Below are positions 46,090 to 55,045 of a DNA stretch of 64,000 nucleotides, one piece after another (the first letter of the stretch is position 1; every line of letters starts with the position of its first letter). The DNA lies in assembly GCA_963742875.1 (NCBI GenBank), contig CAVUNO010000012.1:310001-374000 (forward strand), written 5' to 3'. The position numbers and the translations under genes are program-made. The notes beneath the pieces were generated by a model. The model saw nothing but the letters and a program-made list of their open reading frames with translations, was not told the origin of the DNA and searched no databases. This stretch comes from Bog-532 sp963742875. GTDB taxonomy: Bacteria > Actinomycetota > Actinomycetes > Streptosporangiales > Streptosporangiaceae.

Positions 46090-47088
46090 TCAGCCGCGGG
46101 TGCGGGCGGTCAGGTCGTCGGCGGCCAGGGCGTTGATCACTCGGTCCGGCGTGATCCCGGCCGCTTCGGCCCGCTGGCAGCCGTCGCCCAGCCAGTCGAG
46201 CTGGCCGGGGGCGTGCGCGTCGGTGTCGACGGAGAAGACGCAGCCGATGTCGACCGCCAGGCCGAGCAGGTCGTCGGGCGGGTCCTGCCGCTCGGGGCGG
46301 CAGTTGATCTCGACCGCGGTGCCGCTCTCCCGGCAGGCGGTGAACACGGCGCGGGCGTCGAACTGCGACTGTGGCCGTCCGCGGCCAGAGATGAGCCGCC
46401 CGGTGCAGTGCCCGAGGACATCCACGAGCGGGTTCCGCACGGCCGCCAGCATTCGCATCGTCATCGGTGCGGCGTCCATCCGCAGTTTCGAGTGCACGCT
46501 GGCGACCACGATGTCCAGTTGTGCCAGCAGGTCATCACGCTGGTCGAGGGAACCGTCCTGGAGAATGTCCACCTCGATCCCGGTCAGGATGCGAAACGGT
46601 GCCAGCTGCTCGTTGAGCTTGGTGACCAGGTTGAGCTGCGCGGCGAGCCGTTCGGCGGACAGCCCGCGAGCGACCGTGAGCCGGGGGGAGTGGTCGGTCA
46701 GCGCGATCCAGTCCAGACCCAGATCGCGGGCCGCGGCGGCCATCTCCCCGGGCGGGTTGCCGCCGTCGGACCAGTCCGAGTGGGTGTGGCAGTCGCCGCG
46801 CAGGGCTGCCCGCAGGCCCGCCCGCACCGGGGGAAGCGCCGAGGCGAGCAGATTGGCGAGGTACGCGGGCTGCTGGCCGCTGGCGGCCTGCTCGATGACC
46901 TCGGCGGTGGTCGCGCCGATCCCCGGAAGGGCGCGCAGCCTGCCCTGGCTGATCCGCAGTTCGAGCTCCCCTGGTGGCAGCTCGCCGACGACCTGGGCGG
47001 CCCGGCGGAACGCCCGGACGCGGTAGGTCGGCGCGCTGGCCCGCTCGAGCTCAAACGCTATCTGCCGCAACGCCTGTGCCGGGTCCAC
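46090..47088 (-). CDS. PHP-domain protein with helix-hairpin-helix N-terminus
   Basis: 332 residues with a GTG start after GACAGGACAC. The N-terminal 75 residues resemble the helix-hairpin-helix region of family X DNA polymerases (LRALPGIGATTAEVIEQAA). The rest is a PHP phosphoesterase: DCHTHSDWSDGGNPP (first metal site), LDWIALTDHSP, GIEVDILQDG, VASVHSKL and SVDTDAHAPGQLDWL. The polymerase domain is absent. Such proteins are phosphoesterases of uncertain substrate; DNA repair or nucleotide clean-up is possible. Metal ligands appear complete. Confidence 0.85.
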   Translation of the reverse strand: MDPAQALRQIAFELERASAPTYRVRAFRRAAQVVGELPPGELELRISQGRLRALPGIGATTAEVIEQAASGQQPAYLANLLASALPPVRAGLRAALRGDCHTHSDWSDGGNPPGEMAAAARDLGLDWIALTDHSPRLTVARGLSAERLAAQLNLVTKLNEQLAPFRILTGIEVDILQDGSLDQRDDLLAQLDIVVASVHSKLRMDAAPMTMRMLAAVRNPLVDVLGHCTGRLISGRGRPQSQFDARAVFTACRESGTAVEINCRPERQDPPDDLLGLAVDIGCVFSVDTDAHAPGQLDWLGDGCQRAEAAGITPDRVINALAADDLTARTRG

Positions 47089-47185
47089 GTGTCCTGTCTT
47101 ACCCGAACCAGGGGTATGCGCGAGTTATGCCGCCACCTGCGACAGACGCGTGCTATGCGCCGCGACCTGCGACAGACTAAGGATC

Positions 47186-47341
47186 ATGCGGCGAGCAGAG
47201 GGCACGTTCAACCTGGACCGGTTCGACGACGAGGCACCGTACGACAACCGCAAGGGCGTGAAGCTCGCCCCGGCTCACATCAGGAAAACATTCATCATCC
47301 CGGATAGAGGCCAGTCCTGCACGCTCGATTACGAGCTCTGA
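47186..47341 (+). CDS. Short DUF3224-like protein or fragment
   Basis: 51 residues from ATG 47186. GTFNLDRFDDEAPYDNRKGV and IRKTFIIPDRGQSCTLDYEL resemble the first strands of DUF3224 proteins, which are normally about 130 residues. The frame stops after DYEL, so this is probably a truncated relic. A directly repeated ACCTGCGACAGAC lies just upstream (about 47,130-47,175). Confidence 0.4.
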   Translation: MRRAEGTFNLDRFDDEAPYDNRKGVKLAPAHIRKTFIIPDRGQSCTLDYEL

Positions 47342-47382
47342 AGCCGGGCCGCCTGGCGCCGCGCGACGTGAGTGGCCACCGG

Positions 47383-48258
47383 ATGACGGAGCGCACCCCG
47401 GACACCTTGCTGGCGGCGGTGACCGCCGAAGCGGGGCTCAAGGGTACCCAGATTGTCCGCGGTACCGGCAAGTCGATGCTCGTCGCGGGCGAGATGGACG
47501 GTGAGCCCGTCATCGCCAAGATCCTGCTCACCACCGATCCGTTCTGGGTGGCGAAGTGGCGGCACGAAATTGACATCTACCGGTCCTTCGCCCGGGAACG
47601 GCCGCCGGTCCGGATTCCCGAGCTGAAGTGGATGAACGGCCAGACCGCGCTGATCCTCGAATGGATCGGGGACCGCCCGGCCGACGAAGGCCGTTATCTT
47701 TCCCGCCCTCTCGATGCGGGCGACATCGCGGCGGTCGTTGGGGCGGCGGAGGCGATCAGCAGCTGGCAACCGGCCGTGCCCGGGTCGCCGGCCCGGCGCG
47801 TGATGGTCGACTATGAGAAGCGGATCGACCGCTATCATCGCCGTGGCCTCTTTACCGCGGCCGACCGGGAGGCACTCCTGCGCCTGCTGTCCCGCTACGG
47901 TGACCGGCGCGAGTTCGCCCATGGCGACCTACTTCCCGCCAACATCCTGCTCGGCGCCGGCCACGCTTGCACGGTGGTGGACTGGGAGTTCGGCGGTCAA
48001 TACCTGGCCGGTTATGACCTGGCGACGCTGTACGTACTCCTCGGCGACGCCGCCCCCGCGATACGGCCGCGCATCGAGGCGGCGGTGGCGTCGGCCGGGG
48101 CGGATGCGGAGTTCACCGTCAACCTCGCCTGCATTCTGGTCCGGGAACTGCGCATTCATCAGGAACTGAGCGACAACGACATCGCGCGGGGCCGGCTGCC
48201 GGGCCTGGTGGAGGCGTGGGCGCGAGGCCGCCGCCGGCTTCACGCCTGCGCTGGTTAG
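47383..48258 (+). CDS. Aminoglycoside phosphotransferase (APH)-family kinase
   Basis: 291 residues from ATG 47383; GTG 47368 is an alternative start. Kinase-like fold: EPVIAKILL (ATP-binding Lys), a hinge region ALILEWIGD, the catalytic loop FAHGDLLPANILLG and the metal-binding TVVDWEFGGQYLAGYDLA. Despite the family name, chromosomal members in actinomycetes often phosphorylate sugars, choline or other small hydroxylated molecules; the resistance role is not shown. All key residues are present. Confidence 0.8.
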   Translation: MTERTPDTLLAAVTAEAGLKGTQIVRGTGKSMLVAGEMDGEPVIAKILLTTDPFWVAKWRHEIDIYRSFARERPPVRIPELKWMNGQTALILEWIGDRPADEGRYLSRPLDAGDIAAVVGAAEAISSWQPAVPGSPARRVMVDYEKRIDRYHRRGLFTAADREALLRLLSRYGDRREFAHGDLLPANILLGAGHACTVVDWEFGGQYLAGYDLATLYVLLGDAAPAIRPRIEAAVASAGADAEFTVNLACILVRELRIHQELSDNDIARGRLPGLVEAWARGRRRLHACAG

Positions 48259-48411
48259 CCGCCGGCCGGGCCCGGGGCGGCTGAATCCCAGAATTGACCA
48301 TAAGCCGATCGTTAAAACCGCGCGTTGGGGCGCATACCGGGCGCCCGAACGCGATACGTTGTCCGACGGCACTATCCGGGCCTACCCTCTGAGCGAACCC
48401 TGCGGGAAATC

Positions 48412-50102
48412 GTGTCTCATATACACGGGCGCATATGCGGGCACCGTGGCGGAACGATCCTGGCTGTGCTGTACGTCCTCGCGCTCTGCGTCACGGCCTG
48501 CTCGAGCGGCCGGCCCCAGGCGGCCTCATCGGCGGGGCCCCAGCAGGGAACCCCGCGTGACCCGGTGGCCGCGCGGACGCGTGCGCCGTCCTCGGCGACG
48601 GTCGTCCTCACCGGCTCGTCCGCCGACCAGCTCGCGGTCGGCGTGGCGCAGCAGCTGTTCCTGTCCGCCCCGGTCATCGTGATCAGCGCAAACGATCCGG
48701 CTATGGTGAAGCCGCCGCCGCCGACGCGCGGCGGGTGAATGCGCCGCTCTTGCTGACCGGGCCGGGCAGCCCGGCCGCCACGCCGCGATCCGGGCCCCCG
48801 CCGTCTACGGGACCCGCGCCGGGCGCTACTGGATCCCCGGCAGCCGCTGGGCCCCAGCCCTCGCCCGGCCTCCCGCCGTCTCCCCGGCCAGCCCGGGCTC
48901 CTACCGCACCCGGTGCGATCACTCCGGCTCTGCGCACCGAGATCAAGGACCTTCGCCCGCGCGACGTCCTGGCCGTGGGGGTGCCCGCGCGTCTGCTGGC
49001 CGGCCAGCTGCCCGGGGTGCACGTGGTCGCGGGGCCCGGCGCGCTGCCCGCGACGACGCTGCCGCCGCCGCTCAGCCACGTGGCCGTCCTCGTGCCACCC
49101 GGGGCTGCCGCGGCCACGACGGCGATGACCGAGATCGCACAGATCGCCGGGGCCACCGTGGTGCCGGTGCCCGGTGACGACCCGCGCGCCGACCCCACCG
49201 CGATCGCCGCGCTGTCGGCGGCGAAGCCCGCCTGGGTCGTGGCGGCCGGGGCCGGTTTCGGGCCGCCCAGCGTCCTGGCCTACCGGGTCGCGGTCGCCGC
49301 GACCGGCGTCCAGCTGCCCGGCGGTGGCCAGATCGTCTTTCCCGGCCACCGGCTGGTCGCCCTGTACGGCCACCCGGAGTCGCCCGTACTCGGCGCGCTC
49401 GGCCAGCAGGACCTCCCGGCCAGCATCGCCCGGGCGAAGCAGATAGCCGCGTCCTACCAGGCGCTGAGCAGCGTCCCTGTCGTCCCGGCGTTCGAGATCA
49501 TCGCCACGGTGGCCCTGGGATTCCCCGGCCCGGACGGTACCTACTCGGGTGTGTCCAGCGTGGCCTCGCTCCGCCCCTGGGTGGAGCGGGCGACCGCCGC
49601 CGGCTTCTACGTCGTGCTGGACCTGCAGCCGGGGCGGGCCAGCCTGCTCGATCAGGCCAGGATGTACGAGCCGTTGCTGGCCATGCCCAACGTGGGGCTG
49701 GCCCTGGACGCGGAGTGGAAACTGCAGCGGGGCCAGTTGCCGCTGCGGCAGATCGGCAGCGTCAGCATCAACGAGGTCAACAGCGTGGTCAGCTGGCTGG
49801 CCGGCCTGACCGCCCAGCTCCGCCTGCCGCAGAAACTTCTGGTCCTGCACCAGTTCCGGCTGTCGATGATTCAGGATGAGCGGCGCCTCGACACCAGCAA
49901 CGGCGACCTGGCGATCGTCATCCACATGGACGGGCAGGGTAGCCAGAGCGTGAAGCAGGACACCTGGAACGTGGTCACCGGGGCCGCTCCGCCCGGGGTG
50001 TGCTTCGGCTGGAAGAATTTCTTCACGAAGGATCACCCGATGGCGAGCCCGCGAGACACCATGTCAAAGCGCCCTCAGCCCGTCATGATCTCGTATCAGT
50101 GA
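48412..50102 (+). pseudogene. Secreted lipoprotein, cell-wall-binding-repeat-like, one-base frameshift
   Basis: GTG 48412 starts a signal peptide (GTILAVLYVLALCVTAC) with a lipobox Cys. The first frame continues to ATVVLTGSSADQLAVGVAQQ and PVIVISANDPAMVK. One missing base near 48,711 (AAG then CCGCC) shifts the frame; the second frame resumes at RRVNAPLLLTGPG and runs to 50,102. The alternating pattern of the first two-thirds (APLLLT, DVLAVGVPARLL) recalls cell-wall-binding repeat 2 modules. The last 200 residues (GFYVVLDLQPGR, VGLALDAEWKL) look like a TIM-barrel glycosidase-like domain. Function unknown. If the shift is a sequence error this is an intact protein of about 560 residues. Confidence 0.6.
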
Positions 50103-50321
50103 CCAGCCGTGGCCGCCGTGGGCCGTAACCCCACCGCGGCGGCCATCGAGGCTCCCGGCTGATCCACCGGAGGGCACCCCGCCGCCGGCCTGTGTCCGCG
50201 CGGGCCAGCGGCTTCTTTTGCTGTTAACTCGCTGAAAGCTTCCCTGTCCGGGCATTCAAGGAGAGCATGGCGGTACGGCGCGGGCAACGCCGCCCGTGAT
50301 CCATGCGGATAGGAGGCCGAT

Positions 50322-51560
50322 ATGCCGGATCCGAGCGTCCTCGGGATCGTTCTCGCCGGAGGCGCAGGCACACGCCTCAGCCCCCTCACGGCCGACCGGG
50401 CCAAGCCGGCGGTCCCGTTCGGCGGTCTTTACCGGTTGATCGACTTCGCGCTCTCGAATCTGGTCAATGGCGGCATCCGGAAGATCTGTGTCCTGACCCA
50501 GTACAAGAGCCACAGCCTCGACCGGCATATCTCCACCACCTGGCGGATGAGCGCGCTGCTCGGCAACTACGTCACTCCGGTGCCCGCCCAGCAGCGGCTG
50601 GGCCCGCAGTGGTACACGGGCTCGGCGGACGCCATCTACCAGTCGATGAACCTGATCAACGACGAGAAGCCGGACCACGTCATCGTCTTCGGCGCGGATC
50701 ACGTGTACCGGATGGACCCGTCGCAGATGATCGAGCAGCACATCGCGCACGGGGCCGGGGTGACCGTGGCCTCCATACCCGTGCCGCGCGAGGAAGCCAC
50801 CGAGTTCGGCGTGGTGGGCGTGGGCAAGGACGGCCGGACGGTGGAGGCGTTCCTGGAGAAGCCCGCCGATCCGCCGGGCATCCCGGGCAGCCCGCAGCTG
50901 TCCTACACGTCCATGGGCAACTACGTGTTCGACACCAACGTGCTCGTCGATGCGCTGCGCAAGGACGCCGCCGATGACTCCAGCCGCCACGACATGGGCG
51001 GCAACATCGTTCCCATGCTGGTCCGGGACGGATCTGCGCAAGCGTACGACTTCCTGAGCAACCGGATCCCCGGCGCCCGGGAAGACGACGTTCCGTACTG
51101 GCGCGATGTCGGCACGCTGGAGTCCTACTTCGACGCCCACTTGGACCTGTGCGCGATCCAGCCCCTGTTCAACCTGTATAACGACCTGTGGCCGATCCTG
51201 ACCTCCGTGCCCTCGCTGCCCCCGGCGAAGTTCGTGCACGAATCCGGCGACCGGGTCGGCCGTGCGGTCAACAGCCTGGTCAGCAATGGCGTGATCGTCT
51301 CGGGCGGCCTGGTGCGCGAATCCGTGCTGTCACCGGGCGTGCGGATCAACAGCTGGGCGTCGGTCGAGCGCTCGGTCATCATGCATAGCACGAAGATCGG
51401 CCGCCACGCCGTGGTCCGGAACGCGATCCTCGACAAGAACGTGGAGGTTCCGGAGGGCGTGATGGTGGGCGTGGACAAGGAGCACGACCGGGCCCGCGGG
51501 TTCGTCGTGTCGGCCGGCGGCGTGACGGTGGTCGGCAAGGGCCAGGCGGTGACCCCATGA
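50322..51560 (+). CDS. glgC: Glucose-1-phosphate adenylyltransferase
   Basis: 412 residues with AGGAGG before the ATG. The nucleotide-binding start is GIVLAGGAGTRLSPLTADRA, with KPAVPFGGLYRLIDFALSNL, the catalytic-site GSADAIYQSMNLI and FGADHVYRMD, and a left-handed beta-helix C-terminus (GVRINSWASVERSVIMHSTK). It makes ADP-glucose from glucose-1-phosphate and ATP, the committed step of glycogen and related alpha-glucan synthesis. It overlaps glgA by four bases (ATGA). The length is normal. Confidence 0.95.
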   Translation: MPDPSVLGIVLAGGAGTRLSPLTADRAKPAVPFGGLYRLIDFALSNLVNGGIRKICVLTQYKSHSLDRHISTTWRMSALLGNYVTPVPAQQRLGPQWYTGSADAIYQSMNLINDEKPDHVIVFGADHVYRMDPSQMIEQHIAHGAGVTVASIPVPREEATEFGVVGVGKDGRTVEAFLEKPADPPGIPGSPQLSYTSMGNYVFDTNVLVDALRKDAADDSSRHDMGGNIVPMLVRDGSAQAYDFLSNRIPGAREDDVPYWRDVGTLESYFDAHLDLCAIQPLFNLYNDLWPILTSVPSLPPAKFVHESGDRVGRAVNSLVSNGVIVSGGLVRESVLSPGVRINSWASVERSVIMHSTKIGRHAVVRNAILDKNVEVPEGVMVGVDKEHDRARGFVVSAGGVTVVGKGQAVTP

Positions 51561-52720
51561 CGGCGGAGCGCCGGCTCCGGGTGGCGCTGCTCACCCGCGA
51601 GTACCCGCCCGAGGTGTACGGCGGCGCGGGGGTACACGTGACGTACCTGGCCCGTGAGCTGGCCGGGCTGGTGGATCTCACCGTGCACTGCCAGGGCAAG
51701 GACCGCCCGGACGCCGTGGCGCACCGGCCGTGGGACCTGCTCGCAGGCACGAACCCGGCCCTGCAGACGATCTCGACCGACCTTTCCATGACCGCCGGCG
51801 CCGAGGGTGCCGACCTCGTGCACTCCCACACCTGGTACGCCGACCTGGGCGGCCATCTGGCGTCGCTGCTGTACGGCATCCCGCACGTGGTCACCATGCA
51901 CTCGCTGGAACCGCTGCGCCCGTGGAAGGCCGAGCAGCTGGGCGGCGGGTACGCGCTGTCGTCCTGGTGTGAGCGCGTGTCCGTGACCAGCGCGGCCGCC
52001 GTGATCGCCGTGTCCAACGGCATGCGCGCGGACATCCTCGCCGCGTATCCCGATATCGATCCCGAACTGGTCCGGGTGATCCGTAACGGAATTGACACGA
52101 GTGAGTACGCTCCCGATCCTGCGGTAAACGCGGTCAAACGTCACGGCATCGACCTGGGCCGGCCGTATGTGATCTTCGTGGGCCGGATCACCCGGCAGAA
52201 GGGCGTTCCGGTGCTGCTGCGCGCGGCGGCGCGGCTGGACCCGGCGGCGCAGCTGGTGCTGTGCGCCGGCCAGGCCGACACCCCTGAGCTGCTGGAGGAA
52301 GTGACCGAGCTGGTCGGCGGGTTGCGCGCGGACCGGTCCGGGGTGGTGTGGATTCCGGAGATGCTGCCCAAGCAGGACGTCATCCAGCTGCTGACGCACG
52401 CCATGGTGTTCGCCTGCCCGTCGCTGTACGAGCCGCTGGGGATCGTGAACCTGGAGGCGATGGCGTGCGGCACCGCGGTCGTCGGCTCCCGCGTTGGCGG
52501 CATACCCGAGGTCGTCGCGGACGGCGTCACCGGGCTGCTGGTGCCGCCCGGCGACCCGGAGGCGCTGGCCGACGCGCTGAACACGTTGGTGCGTGACCCG
52601 GCCTGGACCGAGGCGATGGGCCGCGCGGGCCGGAAGCGGGCCGTCAACGAATTCGGCTGGGGCGCGATAGCCGAGCAGACCGCCGCCCTTTACTCCGAGC
52701 TGGTGTCGGCTAGCGGCTGA
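51557..52720 (+). CDS. glgA: GlgA/GlgM-type glycosyltransferase (GT4)
   Basis: 387 residues. The GT-B fold of the actinobacterial GlgA family: LLTREYPPEVYGGAGVHVTY at the acceptor side, VTMHSLEPLRPWK, IFVGRITRQKGVPVLLRAA and the donor-binding CPSLYEPLGIVNLEAMACGT. It uses ADP-glucose supplied by the overlapping glgC. In mycobacteria the orthologue (GlgM) mainly makes alpha-maltose-1-phosphate for the GlgE pathway, so the product here may be glycogen or maltose-1-phosphate. Its end overlaps the convergent DUF4032 gene by 11 bp. Confidence 0.92.
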   Translation: MTAERRLRVALLTREYPPEVYGGAGVHVTYLARELAGLVDLTVHCQGKDRPDAVAHRPWDLLAGTNPALQTISTDLSMTAGAEGADLVHSHTWYADLGGHLASLLYGIPHVVTMHSLEPLRPWKAEQLGGGYALSSWCERVSVTSAAAVIAVSNGMRADILAAYPDIDPELVRVIRNGIDTSEYAPDPAVNAVKRHGIDLGRPYVIFVGRITRQKGVPVLLRAAARLDPAAQLVLCAGQADTPELLEEVTELVGGLRADRSGVVWIPEMLPKQDVIQLLTHAMVFACPSLYEPLGIVNLEAMACGTAVVGSRVGGIPEVVADGVTGLLVPPGDPEALADALNTLVRDPAWTEAMGRAGRKRAVNEFGWGAIAEQTAALYSELVSASG

Positions 52721-54106
52721 GAGACTCGGCCTCTACGGGCGGCGCCGTGACCTGTCTCTCGCCAGTCGGCCCTGCCTCGCTGGCCAGCTGAGTGCTGGCA
52801 TCCCCGCTCGGCGGCCCCGGCGCGGCCGTGGTCTCCATCGGCTCGGGCGCCTCCGGGAGGATCCGGTTGAAGTACGACCGGGCCGCCGCGGTGGTGCCCA
52901 CGTCGCGCCCGGCCGCCTCCGACATGTACCAGCGGTGCTCGAGAATCTCGTGGAAGATCTCCGTCGGCGCCAGGCGGCCGCGCAGATCGCCGGGGATCGC
53001 CTCCACGACCGGCTCGTACACCTCTTCCCGCCACCGGCTCGCGGCCACGAACTCCGACACCGGGCGGCCGTGCTTCTGCTCCAGGTAGGCCCGGAACGAG
53101 GCGATGTCGTTCAGCAGGCGGCGGGCCTGGTTCTCGCCCGCGTCGATGCCGGTGCGCAGGAAGAGCTGCCGGCTGTGCAGGCCGGATTCGGCGACCCGGG
53201 TCTTCACCCGCAGCCGGTTGCCCTCCGGGGTGCTGATCAGCTCGACTTCCTCGGCGTCGAAACCCAGCTGATTGAGCCGTCGCAGCCGTTCGGCGATCCG
53301 GTATCGCTGCTCGTCCGGGCGCAGGATCTCCTCCCGGTTGAGCTCCTCCCACAGCGCCGCGTACCGGCTCTGCAGCTGCTCGGCGATCTCCAGCGGGTCG
53401 ACGTCCGCCGGCAGCAGGTCGCCGGCCTGCAGATCGAGGAGCTCGCCGTAGACGCGTTCGGTGGCCAGCTCGAGGTCCCAGTCCCGCTGCCCGGCGGATA
53501 GTTGCGGATGCTGCTCGCTGGTCTCCGCATCGACGAGGTAGGCCTCCAGCGTGCCGGCGTCGTAGCGGAACAGTGTGTTCGACAGCGAGCAGTCCCCCAG
53601 AAGAAACCGGAAAGGTGCAGCCGCACGAGCAGTTCGACCAGCGCGTCCAGTAGCCGGTCCGTGGGCTGGCCGCCGCGGGGCCGGGAAAACACCGCACGGT
53701 AAGTCGTCGCGTAGGTGAGGAACTTCGTGACCAGGATGGCGTCGGCACCCGGGCCGCGGTCGACCGCGACGCCGACCACATCGACCGAGGGAACGCCCAG
53801 CTCGGTCAGGGACCGCAGCAGATGGTACTCACGCCGCGCGAACCTCTCGCCGAGTTCCTTGAGCGCGTAGAGCGCGCCGTCGTCGACGGCGAAGCGGACC
53901 ACGTGCCGGGAGATCCCGCGCTGGCGTATCTCTACGAGCCGGTCGTCCTGCCAGCTTTCCAGCGGCTCATCCCACGGCAGGGACAGCAACCCGGCCGCCT
54001 CCTCGGCGGGTGGGGTGAACACGAATCGCACGACAGTCCCATCTGTTCGCATCGTCACTGTCAGCCCGCGCGCCCCAGTCTCTTCTACCGTCGGTGGCAT
54101 GGACAA
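52710..54106 (-). pseudogene. DUF4032 protein, one-base frameshift in a G run
   Basis: The N-terminal 165 residues (RFAVDDGALYALKELGERFA, LVRLHLSGFFWG) resemble the lipopolysaccharide-kinase-like fold that precedes DUF4032. At about 53,600 the run TGGGGGAC has five Gs where six would give the expected WGDCSLSNTLFRYDAG. After the shift the frame is open to the DUF4032 part (ESGLHSRQLFLRTGIDAGEN, EIFHEILEHRWYMSEAAGRD). A homopolymer miscall is a serious alternative to a true mutation. Corrected, it would be a normal protein of about 465 residues; function unknown. Confidence 0.7.
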
Positions 54107-54198
54107 CGATGGGGGCGGTACAACCGCATGGGGAGGGTATCCGACTGTTGCCGGTTGAGTTGGTTGTGGTTGTCGTACGTGTGTTCTAGTATATTGGT

Positions 54199-54789
54199 GT
54201 GAACTTGTCGGAGTGGGCGGACCGTGTGGGGGTGTCGAAGTTCACGGCGTATCGCTGGTTTCGGGAGGGAACCTTGCCGGTCCCGGCGGAGCGGGTGGGG
54301 AGGCTGATCCTGGTCAACGTCGACGTGGCAAAGCGCGAGTCGGCTCGGACGGTGCTGTACGCGCGGGTGTCGTCGTATGACCAGCGGAGTGATCTGGACC
54401 GGCAGGTGGCGCGGCTGACCGAGTGGGCGACTGGGCAGGGCATGGCCGTAGCCGAGGTTGTCGTCAAGGTCGGGCCGGGGATGAGCGGGAAACGTCGCAG
54501 GCTGGCTCGCCTGCTGGCCGATGCGACGGCTACGACAGTGGTCGTGGAGCATCGTGATCGTCTGGCTCGTTTCGGGGTCGAGCATCTCGAAGCGGCGCTG
54601 TCGGCGCAGCGGCGCAGGATTGTTGTGGTGGACGCTGGCGAGGTTGACGATGATCTGATCCGGGACATGACCGAGGTGCTCACCTCGTTTTGTGCTCGCC
54701 TTTATGGGCGTCGGGGGGCTCGGAACCGGGCGGTCAAGGCGCTCGGTTGCGCCAAGCGTGATGTTGGCCCGGCAACGGCCGGGCCGTGA
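54199..54789 (+). CDS. tnpA: IS607-family serine recombinase (TnpA)
   Basis: 196 residues with a GTG start. A MerR-like helix-turn-helix (LSEWADRVGVSKFTAYRWFR) is followed by a serine resolvase domain (VLYARVSSYDQRSDLDRQVA, with the nucleophilic Ser in ARVSS). VVEHRDRLARFGVEHLEAAL is the typical later segment. It catalyses excision and insertion of IS607 elements. The stop overlaps the tnpB start (GTGA), the usual layout. Confidence 0.92.
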   Translation: MNLSEWADRVGVSKFTAYRWFREGTLPVPAERVGRLILVNVDVAKRESARTVLYARVSSYDQRSDLDRQVARLTEWATGQGMAVAEVVVKVGPGMSGKRRRLARLLADATATTVVVEHRDRLARFGVEHLEAALSAQRRRIVVVDAGEVDDDLIRDMTEVLTSFCARLYGRRGARNRAVKALGCAKRDVGPATAGP

Positions 54790-55037
54790 GGTATCTCCAG
54801 GCGTTCCGTTTCGAGCTGGACCCGAACAATGAGGCTCGCTCGGCGCTCGCCAGTCATGCGGGGGCGGCGAGGTTCGCGTTCAACTGGGACTCGCCTTGAT
54901 CAAGGATCGCCTGGACGCCCGGAGGGTGCTGGAGGCGCTGGCTGTCCGTCAGGGTGCGAGCACGGCCGAGGCTGCGGTGTGGGCGGCAGGGCTGGCGGGA
55001 CCGGTCCCTTGGACTTTGCCGGCGTTGCGCCGTGAGG
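54786..55037 (+). pseudogene. tnpB: TnpB remnant, frameshifted and truncated
   Basis: GTG 54786 starts RYLQAFRFELDPNNEARSAL and ARFAFNW, the standard start of TnpB. One missing G at about 54,890 (TGGGACTC) ends the frame at 54,899. The next frame continues LALIKDRLDARRVLEAL to WTLPALRREV, after which TnpB sequence stops. The RuvC nuclease domain is gone. Confidence 0.85.
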
Positions 55038-55045
55038 TGCAGTGC

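Noticed and set aside
52690..53781. 363-residue open frame opposite glgA's end and across the DUF4032 gene
   Set aside because: It is an Arg/Pro/Gly-rich out-of-frame reading of the DUF4032 gene; the true frames on either side show family motifs.
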